Assembly: GCA_023231065.1 (NCBI GenBank)
Contig: JALNWE010000025.1
Coordinates: forward strand, 1 to 39,236
Length of the DNA stretch: 39,236 nt
Reading direction: 5' to 3'
DNA from: Bacteroidales bacterium
Lineage (GTDB): Bacteria > Bacteroidota > Bacteroidia > Bacteroidales > FEN-979
Position numbers and translations under genes: made by a program. Shown here piece by piece: positions 7,964-16,219 of this stretch. Under the pieces are notes generated by a model that was not told where the DNA came from, did not search any database, and saw only the letters and a program-made list of their open reading frames with translations. Every line of letters begins with the position of its first letter. Within the stretch, counting starts at the first letter, position 1.

Positions 7964-9243
7964 ATTTCTTTTTCTTTCGCGGCAAGTAATGCATTTCCAA
8001 TCCTGCAATGCAGGCATATTTTCTTTTCACAGTAAGAATGTTTTAATTCAATCAAGGCCTGCGTTTGAAGTGCATTTTCACTATTTATTCCGGTTTTTTC
8101 CCATTTGCTGATCAGGCTATTTTCTTCAGCAGGGAGTTGTTCGAGTATCCGGATGGCTTTTTCCTTTATTAACGGCTGGGATTGTTTTTCCCCATAATTA
8201 AACATGAAGGGCACGATACCATTTATAATTAACAAGTTAACGCTCTGATCCCCAAGGAGTTTAACCTGATATACCGATGTTTTATCAAAGGTGTAATGAT
8301 CATTCCAATATTTCGATGAGTTTACGTTCAACATTGTTTTCATAGCCATCAGGGAATCAGCTGCCATCAGGGGGAAAAAGAAGCCCTTATTCCTGTGAAG
8401 GATCTCAGCCCATTGGCTGATCCTCAGGGTTGGGAAATTGGAGGGTCTGAGCCTTAGAAATTTCCAGTATTGAACCGGGATTGGGTTTAGTCCGTATTTC
8501 TGTCGGAGAAATGAATATTCCGACGCTAATTTTGTAGGATAATCACCGGGGGATTTCCTTTCAAGCATACCCGCCTGGCCGTACAACAATGCTTCAAGCT
8601 GAAAATAATGATGGACATGTTGGCGAATAATTCTCAAGGGCAATGATTTAGCTAACAATTCGAAAGGGAGGGAATTGATTTTAAATCCGAAGTTCATAGA
8701 AAGGTACCGGTAAAAAGTTTCTTCCCAGTCTTTCTGGCAACTTTCCCAGATTTGGTCGATAACTTCGGATTTAGACCTCAGACGGTCTATGGTCAGGCCC
8801 GGTGACCATAGAAGAAAAACCGGGTCCTTAAGGTTTATTATCTGATTATAACACGGAATCCATTGTTTGTTTAGCATCAATGACTGATAATTATCGCTGA
8901 TCCGGTGAGGGAACTGATTTTTCACTACCAGGGTCGGAAAATTAAATTTGTTTTCATGCTTTATACATAAGTCATTTTCATATACAACATGAAGGATTAT
9001 GTTGTTATAAGCAGGATCGTCCTGGTGGCGATGTTTAAACCAATCCGAGGCATGAATATGGATTTCGACGTTACCAGCCCAGACCGTTTTCCCTATTCGA
9101 AGACGAGCATTGAGAAAGTCGGGTCCGCTGTCAGTATTCCTTTCTCCCGGATGGAGGATTACCAGGGATTCACCTTGTACTGTTATCAGTTCGGGATACA
9201 ACAACCGAAATTTCCATAGGTAATAAAGAAATTCTTCATTCAT
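7960..9243 (-). CDS. DUF2851 family protein
   Basis: 427 residues. I recognise the DUF2851 pattern typical of Bacteroidota: HPGERNTDSGPDFLNARLRI near residue 31, then VEIHIHASDWFKHRHQDD and NNIILHVVYEND near 59-91. The spacing of His, Asp and Glu in these blocks looks like a nuclease or metal site, but no activity is established for the family. The C-terminus has a CxxC pair (CLHC, about residue 411), which could bind metal. No signal peptide or membrane segment is seen, so it is probably cytoplasmic. It is translationally coupled to the downstream helix-hairpin-helix gene, which may hint at a nucleic-acid-related role. That is inference. Confidence 0.88.
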   Translation of the reverse strand: MNEEFLYYLWKFRLLYPELITVQGESLVILHPGERNTDSGPDFLNARLRIGKTVWAGNVEIHIHASDWFKHRHQDDPAYNNIILHVVYENDLCIKHENKFNFPTLVVKNQFPHRISDNYQSLMLNKQWIPCYNQIINLKDPVFLLWSPGLTIDRLRSKSEVIDQIWESCQKDWEETFYRYLSMNFGFKINSLPFELLAKSLPLRIIRQHVHHYFQLEALLYGQAGMLERKSPGDYPTKLASEYSFLRQKYGLNPIPVQYWKFLRLRPSNFPTLRISQWAEILHRNKGFFFPLMAADSLMAMKTMLNVNSSKYWNDHYTFDKTSVYQVKLLGDQSVNLLIINGIVPFMFNYGEKQSQPLIKEKAIRILEQLPAEENSLISKWEKTGINSENALQTQALIELKHSYCEKKICLHCRIGNALLAAKEKEI

Positions 9244-9331
9244 GGCGTAAGGATATCAAATTGATTTTCCTTTAATCCGGTTCAGTGATAAAAGGTAATA
9301 GGGTTTGTTGAAAAAAAAGAAAAAAAAGAAT

Positions 9332-9339
9332 TATCTTTG
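9332..9339 (+). promoter_or_regulatory. Promoter -7 element for the coiled-coil/zapA operon
   Basis: TATCTTTG followed by CA, the commonest form of the Bacteroidota -7 element, 36 bases before the ATG at 9376. A TTTGTTG lies about 22-24 bases upstream, slightly further than the usual 19-20. Confidence 0.6.
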
Positions 9340-9375
9340 CATAAATTCTAAGTACGAGAGAACATCCATAGCACC

Positions 9376-9663
9376 ATGAGTGAAGTTTTAACTCTTGTCA
9401 CCGGAATTCAATACAAGTTGAAGAAATTAATCGGGAGGTATGAGGTACTGAAAGCAGAAAATAAACAATATATCACTGAGATTCAAGAGTTAAAAACAAT
9501 AAACAACCATCAAAAAGAAACCATTAAACAACTTGAAGAAAGGATTAAACTTCTAAAAATAGCTAAAACACTGGAACAAAAAGAAGGGAACGTTGAGGCA
9601 AAATTAAAAATCAACGAACTTGTGCGGGAAATCGATAAATGTATAGGGCTTCTAAATACTTAA
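9376..9663 (+). CDS. Small coiled-coil protein upstream of zapA (ZapB-like candidate)
   Basis: 95 residues, almost entirely helical and charged. Leu, Ile and Val sit at heptad spacing from about residue 10 to 70 (KLKKLIGRYEVLKAENKQY, then ELKTINNHQKETIKQLEERI), so a long dimeric coiled coil is expected. There is no signal peptide, cysteine or catalytic motif. It is 21 bp upstream of zapA and behind a clear promoter. In E. coli the ZapA partner ZapB is a coiled coil of similar size (81 residues). The position and fold suggest a functional analogue that bridges ZapA to other division components. This is inference from context; coiled coils resemble each other by composition alone. Confidence 0.8.
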   Translation: MSEVLTLVTGIQYKLKKLIGRYEVLKAENKQYITEIQELKTINNHQKETIKQLEERIKLLKIAKTLEQKEGNVEAKLKINELVREIDKCIGLLNT

Positions 9664-9684
9664 TAAAAGACCAGCAATCAATCA

Positions 9685-9975
9685 ATGGACGAACTCTCCA
9701 TATCCATACCTGTCGCTGAACGGATTTACCGTTTGGCTATAGAAAAAGAACATGAGGAGCTTTTTCGCAAAGCAGCGAAGTTAATCGATAACAGGATAAA
9801 AGATTATTCAGCAAGTTATGCGTATAAAGATAAGCAGGATCTATTGGCCATGGTTGCACTTGAATATGCTACCAGTTTCTTACAAAACGAGCAGTTGCTA
9901 TCGGAAAACGAGACTCAATGGGAATTAAAGCTGCTGGAAATGGACCAGATTCTGGATGAACAACTTAAGGATTAA
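9685..9975 (+). CDS. zapA: Cell division protein ZapA
   Basis: 96 residues, the usual size. The start (DELSISIPVAERIYRLAI) matches the ZapA N-terminal strand, where family members have the pattern hIxGxxYxL. A helical region follows with ALEYATSFLQNEQ, corresponding to the conserved AALNhxxEL block. ZapA binds and cross-links FtsZ filaments at the division site. The last 25 residues continue as a coiled coil. It follows the small coiled-coil gene with a 21-bp gap and precedes the structured RNA and rny. The neighbourhood zapA then 6S RNA is also found in E. coli. Confidence 0.87.
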   Translation: MDELSISIPVAERIYRLAIEKEHEELFRKAAKLIDNRIKDYSASYAYKDKQDLLAMVALEYATSFLQNEQLLSENETQWELKLLEMDQILDEQLKD

Positions 9976-10010
9976 GCCTAGCCTGTTCTTTGAAAATATC
10001 TGAAGATTTA

Positions 10011-10211
10011 CCCGCATTCGTTCAGACAGTTTGTAAACCTAACATTACAAATATTAGGGAAAGCTCATTTACTCGTAGGACAGGCCTCGCCATTCCGATC
10101 CGTTGGAATGTTCGGGGTGGAAATCCCGACAGTGGACGTTCGAAAAGTTTGGCTGCCCTATTCGTGTCAATTGAGGTTTATCAATACCTCGCTGGAGAAT
10201 GCGGGTTTTTT
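10011..10211 (+). ncRNA. ssrS: Structured RNA between zapA and rny, 6S RNA candidate
   Basis: About 200 nt with no convincing protein. CCCGCATTC at 10011-10019 pairs perfectly with GAATGCGGG at 10197-10205. Just inside, TTCAG (10021-10025) pairs with CTGGA (10192-10196), with one bulged G. The closing stem is therefore 14 bp and is followed at once by six T, as expected for an independent transcript ending at its own terminator. Inside are TAGGG/CCCTA (10056-10060 with 10157-10161), a hairpin CATTCC/GGAATG near 10090-10110, CGGG/CCCG near 10113-10128, and GAGGT/ACCTC near 10173-10190. Length, rod-like closure and position next to zapA agree with 6S RNA, which binds RNA polymerase holoenzyme in stationary phase. 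I cannot confirm the family without a covariance model. It does not show RNase P, SRP or tmRNA hallmarks. Confidence 0.65.
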
Positions 10212-10287
10212 ATTTCCCTCAACTTCCTCCATAGTATTAACCATCGCCGGAAACTCGTTTTAAGGATCCGGGAAAAATAAAGTTACC

Positions 10288-11832
10288 ATGGGAGAAACAT
10301 TTATATTAATCATTTTTGCTGTAAGCGGGATCATCATCGGGGGTATCTTAACCGGTACCATCATGAACCGCTCATTAGAGCGCAAGCGTGACAGCCTGCT
10401 CAAGGAAGCAATGGAAAAGGCTGAAGTTGTAAGAAAAGAAAAGATTCTCCAGGCTAAAGAAAAATTTTTGCAATTAAAAGGTGAACACGAGAAGTATATT
10501 CATGAAAAAAATGAAGAACTTGCCCGTAATGAAAACCGCTTAAAGCAAAAAGAAGGTTCCCTGAATCAGAAAATGGAAGAACTTGCCAAGAAGCAAAAAG
10601 AGAATGTTACCATCAAGCAAAATCTTTCGCAGCAACTTGAAATTATCAATAAAAAACAATCGGATCTGGATAAAGCTTTAAAAATCCAGGTAGATAAGCT
10701 TGAGGCTATATCCAGTCTTTCGGCTGTTGAGGCAAAAGGTCAACTGATTGAAACCCTGAAGGAAGAAGCCAAATCAGAAGCCATTGTCCAGGTAAAAGAT
10801 ATTATTGATGAAGCGCGACTGACTGCCAATACAGAAGCCAAGAAGATCATCATCGAGACCATCCAACGAACGGCATCGGAACATGCCATTGAAAATACAG
10901 TTTCAGTATTCAATATTGAAAGTGAAGAGATCAAAGGACGAATTATTGGTCGCGAAGGCCGTAACATCCGTACTTTGGAATCACTTACCGGCGTTGAAAT
11001 CATCATTGACGATTCTCCGGATGCCATTATCCTTTCTGGATTTGACCCGGTCAGACGTGAAATCGCCCGGTTATCATTGCATAAACTGGTGACCGACGGA
11101 AGGATACACCCCGCCAGGATTGAAGAGGTAGTTGCCAAAACACGGAAACAGTTAGAACAGGAAATTATTGAAACCGGAAAACGGATCACCATCGACTTAG
11201 GGATTCACAACATGCATCATGAGTTGGTCAGGATGATCGGAAAAATGAAATACCGTTCCTCATACGGTCAAAACCTTTTACAGCACTCCATCGAAGTAGC
11301 TAAATTATCAGCGACCATGGCTGCTGAATTGGGATTGAACCCCAAACTAGCAAAACGCGCAGGTCTGTTGCATGATATTGGAAAAGTGCCGGATAATGAG
11401 CCAGACCTTCCTCATGCTATTCTGGGGATGAAGACAGCTGAAAAATTCAAGGAAAAACCAGAAATTATCAATGCCATCGGCGCACACCATGATGAGATGG
11501 AAATGAACAATCTGATCTCCCCCATTGTACAGGTATGCGACGCGATTTCAGGCGCACGGCCCGGTGCGCGGCGTGAAGTTGTTGAAGCTTATATTGAACG
11601 GTTGAAACATCTTGAAGAACTGGCGCTCAGTTACCCGGGTGTGGTAAAAACATTTGCTATTCAAGCCGGGCGTGAGTTACGTGTCATTGTCGGAGCCGAT
11701 AAAGTTACCGATGTGGAAGCCAATCAGCTTTCCTTTGATCTTTCCAAAAAAATCCAGAGCGAAATGACCTATCCGGGTCAGATCAAGATCACCGTTATCC
11801 GTGAAACCCGCGCTGTAAGTTACGCTAAATAG
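10288..11832 (+). CDS. rny: Ribonuclease Y
   Basis: 514 residues, standard length. The membrane-anchored endoribonuclease initiates mRNA decay. An N-terminal transmembrane helix (residues about 4-24) is followed by a long charged coiled coil to about residue 200. Next come a KH RNA-binding domain with IKGRIIGREGRNIR near 213 and an HD domain whose HD pair is His362-Asp363 in LLHDIGK, with GAHHDE further on supplying metal ligands. The start is the ATG at 10288; a membrane segment directly after it fits the family. The gene follows the structured RNA by 76 bp and ends 16 bases before a strong terminator. Confidence 0.96.
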   Translation: MGETFILIIFAVSGIIIGGILTGTIMNRSLERKRDSLLKEAMEKAEVVRKEKILQAKEKFLQLKGEHEKYIHEKNEELARNENRLKQKEGSLNQKMEELAKKQKENVTIKQNLSQQLEIINKKQSDLDKALKIQVDKLEAISSLSAVEAKGQLIETLKEEAKSEAIVQVKDIIDEARLTANTEAKKIIIETIQRTASEHAIENTVSVFNIESEEIKGRIIGREGRNIRTLESLTGVEIIIDDSPDAIILSGFDPVRREIARLSLHKLVTDGRIHPARIEEVVAKTRKQLEQEIIETGKRITIDLGIHNMHHELVRMIGKMKYRSSYGQNLLQHSIEVAKLSATMAAELGLNPKLAKRAGLLHDIGKVPDNEPDLPHAILGMKTAEKFKEKPEIINAIGAHHDEMEMNNLISPIVQVCDAISGARPGARREVVEAYIERLKHLEELALSYPGVVKTFAIQAGRELRVIVGADKVTDVEANQLSFDLSKKIQSEMTYPGQIKITVIRETRAVSYAK

Positions 11833-11847
11833 CCTCTGTAAAAGACA

Positions 11848-11884
11848 ACAAAAAAGCCCTCATTTTCATGTGGGCTTTTTTGTT
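11848..11884 (+). terminator. Intrinsic terminator after rny
   Basis: An A-rich tract and GCCC at 11856-11859 pair with GGGC at 11872-11875, followed by six T. Because A and T tracts flank both sides of the stem, it may also act on the opposite strand, just beyond tRNA-Asp. Confidence 0.85.
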
Positions 11885-11886
11885 TG

Positions 11887-11960
11887 CGGACCGGACGGGA
11901 CTCGAACCCGCGACCTCCGCCGTGACAGGGCGGCATTCTAACCAGCTGAACTACCGATCC
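11887..11960 (-). tRNA. tRNA-Asp (GTC)
   Basis: 74 nt on the minus strand. Acceptor GGATCGG pairs with CCGGTCC with one T-G wobble, discriminator G. The anticodon loop CTGTCAC presents GTC, and the T-loop GTTCGAG is canonical. CCA is not encoded. It has its own promoter upstream and lies 59 bp past the end of comEC. Confidence 0.95.
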
Positions 11961-11973
11961 TCTTTAAGAGGTG

Positions 11974-12004
11974 CAAAAGTAAGGAAACTTTTATAATTAA
12001 CAAA
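11974..12004 (-). promoter_or_regulatory. tRNA-Asp promoter, full -33/-7 match
   Basis: On the minus strand TTTG (12001-12004) is followed after 19 bases by TACTTTTG (11974-11981). The tRNA starts 13 bases later. Confidence 0.75.
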
Positions 12005-12019
12005 TACTTTTTTATTTTA

Positions 12020-14143
12020 TTAAAATTCTATTTCGAAAGCGCCATTCTTATTGACAGAGTGACATGGGATTTTCATTGTTTTTGCTGTGTCAAGCCACTG
12101 GTTTATCCGAAAGCCTGAATTCCTTCCATCCAGAATGACCATGCCGGGCCGGAAGATCTTTTGTACATCTCTCAGGTTGACAACCGGATTGCCAGATATA
12201 ATCAGATAATCCAATGGCATTGACGCTGTAAATCCTTTGGGGATCTTTTTATTCAATATCCCAATCCGTTTTCCACAGAACTTAAAAAAATGGCCTGATT
12301 TCGATAAAACAGTAAAAGTATTAGGAATACCGGCTTTAGGGATTTTCGACTCCAACCAGTTAAATCTTTTGATCCTGATACCATGCGCATCATGATCGCC
12401 CTGAACGGTTTGCCGGAGCTTTACGAAGTAATTTTCGTCCGCAAAAGTATAAATATCATAAAAGACGACAGCATGATCACGGGAACTGAACTGGAACAAA
12501 GAACTGTTCCGGGAATTATAGACAATAAAGCGCGTAGAATTAAGCCGCTGTATTTTAGTATGTAAGATGGAAATATTTACCATGAGAAGCGTGATCATAA
12601 AAATAAAAAGCCATGTTGACCTTCGCGTGGTGAGTAAGAGAAAACCGGTTACAAGTAAAAAGTATAACAGCATCATCTCAAGTATGCCAGGATAAATCCC
12701 ACGGATTGTTGAAAAAGGAAGCTGTTCAATAAAATGGATAACGGTATTTAAAAACCAAATCAGGAAGTCCAGTATCCTGGCTAAAACATGGCAGATGAAA
12801 GGAATTGATCCTGTGGCAAGGACCAGTATCCCATCGTAAATTATCAGACTTGATAAGGGAATCACAAAAATATTGGTCAACATAAAATAGTTGGGAAACT
12901 GATGAAAGGTATATAACGTGATCGGTAAGGTTGAGAGTTGAGCAGCGATGGATACGGCAAGAATGGACCAGATTTTATCCGGGATCCTGCTGGTGAATGT
13001 AAAAAGATCATAGATGGGCTTATACAGCCAGACGATCCCGATCACGGCAAGATAGGATAACTGAAAGCCAACATCCAAGACAAGAAAGGGATCAATCATC
13101 AGAATAAAAATGATTGAAGCGGAAAGGATATTCAGAATATCTGAAGGACGGCCCAACAATTTTGCAATAATTGGGAGACTTAACATTGCTGCTGCCCGCA
13201 TTACACATGGGGACAATCCGGTAAGAAAAGCATAAAACCAAATAAAAACGAGGAGAATTATGGTTTTTAAAATCCTCCCTGTTTTATGCCGGCTGAGAAA
13301 AGCAAGTAAAAATTCCAGAAAGACATATATGATCCCAACATGCATGCCCGAGACCGACAGGATGTGCATGGCGCCGGTTGCAGCATAATCCTTTCGAAGC
13401 TCATCATCCAGATCTTCCACATATCCAAGTAATAATGCTGAAGCAACTGCAAATTCCTTCCCGGTAATATCATTGCTTCGTAAAATATTCAGTAACCGGT
13501 CCCTCAATTGAAAGGCAAATCGTTTGAAAAAATCGGGTGATGGAATAGGGATTTTTTTCCAGTTCGATGCAAAAACATAGGATTGATGACTGATCCCTTT
13601 CATATTAAGGTAAGTGGCATACCGGAATGAATGAGGATTTGACTGGTCGGCAATTTTTTTAAAACCGGTATGAAAAAGGATGACATCCCCGTACTGTATA
13701 AGGTCGTTATTTCTCTTTGTATAAAAATAAGTGAGGGCTTTACCCCGGACCGGGTCCCATTTGCCAGCGTCTCTTCGTTGAATAACCTTAAGTACTGTTT
13801 TAATATAATTCGATCTGGTAGATGGTGGTTCACTAACAATTCCAAGGAATGTTCCTTCGGGTTTATTCCCAAAATGGTCCTTCCAGGCCAAAGGTTTGTG
13901 CAAAATCGTCAACTGAAATGCGATCAGAAAGAGAAATCCGTATATGAAAAGACCCGGCATCCATCTGGTACGGTAACTCATGAGGGTACGGGACATCCGG
14001 GGGGAAAAGTACAAGAGGACCAGCAATATTACTGCAGGCCAAACCGGAAGTAAAATGAGGGCGCCAAGGGACAATGCAGTAATGATCCCTGCCAGAAATG
14101 GGAATACCAGCCGGAGCATGGGAAAGGGACGCCATGGGTTCAT
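12020..14143 (-). CDS. comEC: ComEC/Rec2 family DNA uptake channel protein
   Basis: 707 residues. ComEC forms the inner-membrane channel for single-stranded DNA in natural transformation. The order of domains is an N-terminal membrane pair and soluble DUF4131 region (residues about 30-190), then the Competence domain with LLLGYVEDLDDELRKDYAATGAMHILSVSGMHVG near 230-270 and about eight membrane helices to roughly residue 530. A C-terminal soluble domain of about 150 residues follows. That last part corresponds to the metallo-beta-lactamase-like domain of longer ComEC proteins, but I see no HxHxDH metal site. It is therefore a degenerate or shortened version. The start ATG at 14143 opens onto a hydrophobic segment. 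A palindrome lies immediately upstream. Confidence 0.9.
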   Translation of the reverse strand: MNPWRPFPMLRLVFPFLAGIITALSLGALILLPVWPAVILLVLLYFSPRMSRTLMSYRTRWMPGLFIYGFLFLIAFQLTILHKPLAWKDHFGNKPEGTFLGIVSEPPSTRSNYIKTVLKVIQRRDAGKWDPVRGKALTYFYTKRNNDLIQYGDVILFHTGFKKIADQSNPHSFRYATYLNMKGISHQSYVFASNWKKIPIPSPDFFKRFAFQLRDRLLNILRSNDITGKEFAVASALLLGYVEDLDDELRKDYAATGAMHILSVSGMHVGIIYVFLEFLLAFLSRHKTGRILKTIILLVFIWFYAFLTGLSPCVMRAAAMLSLPIIAKLLGRPSDILNILSASIIFILMIDPFLVLDVGFQLSYLAVIGIVWLYKPIYDLFTFTSRIPDKIWSILAVSIAAQLSTLPITLYTFHQFPNYFMLTNIFVIPLSSLIIYDGILVLATGSIPFICHVLARILDFLIWFLNTVIHFIEQLPFSTIRGIYPGILEMMLLYFLLVTGFLLLTTRRSTWLFIFMITLLMVNISILHTKIQRLNSTRFIVYNSRNSSLFQFSSRDHAVVFYDIYTFADENYFVKLRQTVQGDHDAHGIRIKRFNWLESKIPKAGIPNTFTVLSKSGHFFKFCGKRIGILNKKIPKGFTASMPLDYLIISGNPVVNLRDVQKIFRPGMVILDGRNSGFRINQWLDTAKTMKIPCHSVNKNGAFEIEF

Positions 14144-14153
14144 GATGTATTAC

Positions 14154-14165
14154 AATAGTACTATT
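14154..14165. promoter_or_regulatory. Palindrome upstream of comEC, possible operator
   Basis: AATAGTACTATT is a perfect 12-bp palindrome 10 bases before the comEC start codon. A second inverted pair, GTATTAC (14147-14153) and GTAATAC (14192-14198), flanks the region. On the minus strand the palindrome contains TACTATTG-like sequence, one mismatch from the -7 consensus. A repressor or regulator site is possible but no binding protein can be named. Confidence 0.35.
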
Positions 14166-14203
14166 CGCTTAATCCGGATAAATACTAAAAAGTAATACAA
14201 CAT

Positions 14204-16219
14204 TTATTCACAAAATTTCAGCAAATATGATTTGGATTTTTCTGAGCCTAATTGTGAAGCTAATTTCCAATCTTCACAAGCCCCGGGTTTATTCCCAAGA
14301 TTATTCCGGGCTACGCCTCTGTTTGCCAGTATTTCAGGTTCATCAGGATTGTTTTGGAGAATGCGCGTATATAATGCTTCTGCCTCTTTGAATTGTTTGA
14401 GATAGAGATAAGCCAATGCCAGGTTTTTTTCTGTATCTGTATCATCAGGATTGATACTTAAAGAAATTTTAAAATCAGTAACGGCTTCATCATAGGATAA
14501 AGAGGCTGCTTTAGCTGCTCCGCGGCTGGAATAATATTCATACTGAGATGAATCAAGACGAATAGCTTCATTGAAATCCTGGACAGCTCCTGAAAAATCA
14601 TCATTATTAAAGCGACTAAGCCCTCGGTTATAATAGGCTTCGGGGAACAAAGGTTTGTACTGCAGCGCCCGCGTAAAATCGTCAATTGATTCCTGATAAT
14701 TTCCCAGGTCAAACCAGGCAAGTCCCCTGTTGTGAAAAGCTTCCGGAAAATCAGCTTTAAGCGCTATAGCCTTCGAATAATCCTGAATGGCGCCCCTGTA
14801 ATCTTTCAGATAATCTTTTGCCAGACCCCGGTTATAATAAGGTTCCGGGTAAGCCGGGCGGATCCGGATCACCCTTGTAAAATCGCTTAAAGCGCCTTGA
14901 TAATCCATTAGCTCACTTTTAACGACCCCCCTGTTATACCAGGGTTCAGCTTCGGTTGAATCGATCAGGATGGCCTCATTGAAATCAGCCAATGCGGCTT
15001 TATAATCTGATAACTTAGCTTTCATGATTCCTGAATCGATCAGCTCTTTCTGTCTGGTTTGCTGCGATAATCCCGTTAATGAAAACAGGAGCAAAAGGAC
15101 AGGAAGCAGTAAATATTTTCTGATGAGTTTTGCTGCGCGGGAAGAGGCGCCCACGCCACCCAGTTTCGTCTTCAGGTCATCATACCCCATAATCATAGAT
15201 TGACGGATAGTTCCTTCATTCAGGATATTCTTTAATTCCTCCGCCAGACGAACCGTATTCATTTCTTTTTGGATCAGCTCCACCACCAAAGGCCGACCCG
15301 CAATCAAGTTGACCAGTGAAATATAATTAACATGGATCAATTGCCGTGCAATGAGATAGGAAAAATAATTCCCTTTATAACAGACTATCTGCGGGACCCG
15401 CATCAACGCGGTCTCAAGTGTGGCCGTCCCCGAAGTCACCAATGCAGCCCGTGAATATCTGAGGAGGTCATAAGTTTGATGACAGATAATCCGGGCTCCT
15501 GTACCCCTGATCAATTCCTGATAAAAAGTAATGGGTTCGGCAGGAGCCGCTGCGATAACAAACTGATAATCCGGAAAATAATTCTGAACTTTCAGCATTT
15601 CTCTCAGCATTTTTTTTATTTCCATCCGTCTGCTGCCCGGAAGTAATGCGATGATAGGTCGTTCGTCAAGTTGATTGGAGGCAAGAAACTGTGACCGGGG
15701 AACTGCATCGGATCGTTCATTGATAACATCCAGGAGTGGGTGCCCAATAAAGTCAACCGAATAATGATGCAGGTTGTAGAAATCTTTTTCAAAAGGAAGA
15801 ATGACGAACATTTTATTGACCCACTTTTTAACTTTCCTGACCCTTGAAGAGCGCCAGGCCCAGAATTGGGGGGAGATATAGTAAAAGACCCGTATTCTAT
15901 GTTGCGATGCAAATTTCGCCATTCGCAGGTTAAAACCCGGGTAATCTACAAGGAGCAAAACATCGGGTTTGTACCGGAGCAGATCACGCCCACAAAACCG
16001 AAAATTTTTAAGAATTTCCGGAAGGTGCTCAATGACCTCCAGGAATCCCATAAAAGCCAGGTTGCGGTAATGTTTAACCAATTCACCACCTTGTTGTTGC
16101 ATCAAATCACCGCCCCAGCAACGGAAATGTGCATCCGGATCCTCAACCTTCAGCTCTTTCATCAGGTTGGAAGCATGCAGGTCACCCGAAGCCTCACCGG
16201 CAATGATATAATACCGCAT
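14204..16219 (-). CDS. lpxB: Lipid-A-disaccharide synthase (LpxB) fused in frame to a TPR protein
   Basis: 671 residues against about 370-400 for normal LpxB. Residues 1-370 are a full LpxB: IAGEASGDLHASNLM (6-20), a central linker, and C-terminal ALLPGSRRMEIKKM (191-204) and VTSGTATLETALM (261-273). LpxB joins UDP-diacylglucosamine and lipid X to form the disaccharide of lipid A. Where LpxB should end (SSRAAKLIRKYL, 359-370) the frame continues without a stop into LLPVLLLLFSLTGLSQQ, which looks like the hydrophobic core and cleavage site of a signal peptide. About eight consecutive 34-residue TPR units then run to the end (YNRGLAKDYLKDYRGAIQDY and similar). No ATG, GTG or TTG lies at a place that would give an intact separate signal peptide. 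The codon where a Met would be expected is ATC at 15122-15124. The gene overlaps the surE stop as TAATG. Confidence 0.85.
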   Translation of the reverse strand: MRYYIIAGEASGDLHASNLMKELKVEDPDAHFRCWGGDLMQQQGGELVKHYRNLAFMGFLEVIEHLPEILKNFRFCGRDLLRYKPDVLLLVDYPGFNLRMAKFASQHRIRVFYYISPQFWAWRSSRVRKVKKWVNKMFVILPFEKDFYNLHHYSVDFIGHPLLDVINERSDAVPRSQFLASNQLDERPIIALLPGSRRMEIKKMLREMLKVQNYFPDYQFVIAAAPAEPITFYQELIRGTGARIICHQTYDLLRYSRAALVTSGTATLETALMRVPQIVCYKGNYFSYLIARQLIHVNYISLVNLIAGRPLVVELIQKEMNTVRLAEELKNILNEGTIRQSMIMGYDDLKTKLGGVGASSRAAKLIRKYLLLPVLLLLFSLTGLSQQTRQKELIDSGIMKAKLSDYKAALADFNEAILIDSTEAEPWYNRGVVKSELMDYQGALSDFTRVIRIRPAYPEPYYNRGLAKDYLKDYRGAIQDYSKAIALKADFPEAFHNRGLAWFDLGNYQESIDDFTRALQYKPLFPEAYYNRGLSRFNNDDFSGAVQDFNEAIRLDSSQYEYYSSRGAAKAASLSYDEAVTDFKISLSINPDDTDTEKNLALAYLYLKQFKEAEALYTRILQNNPDEPEILANRGVARNNLGNKPGACEDWKLASQLGSEKSKSYLLKFCE

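Noticed and set aside
9990..10280. A 96-codon plus-strand open frame after zapA
   Set aside because: It overlaps the structured RNA with its long closing stem, and its sequence resembles no protein family. No plausible start region precedes it.
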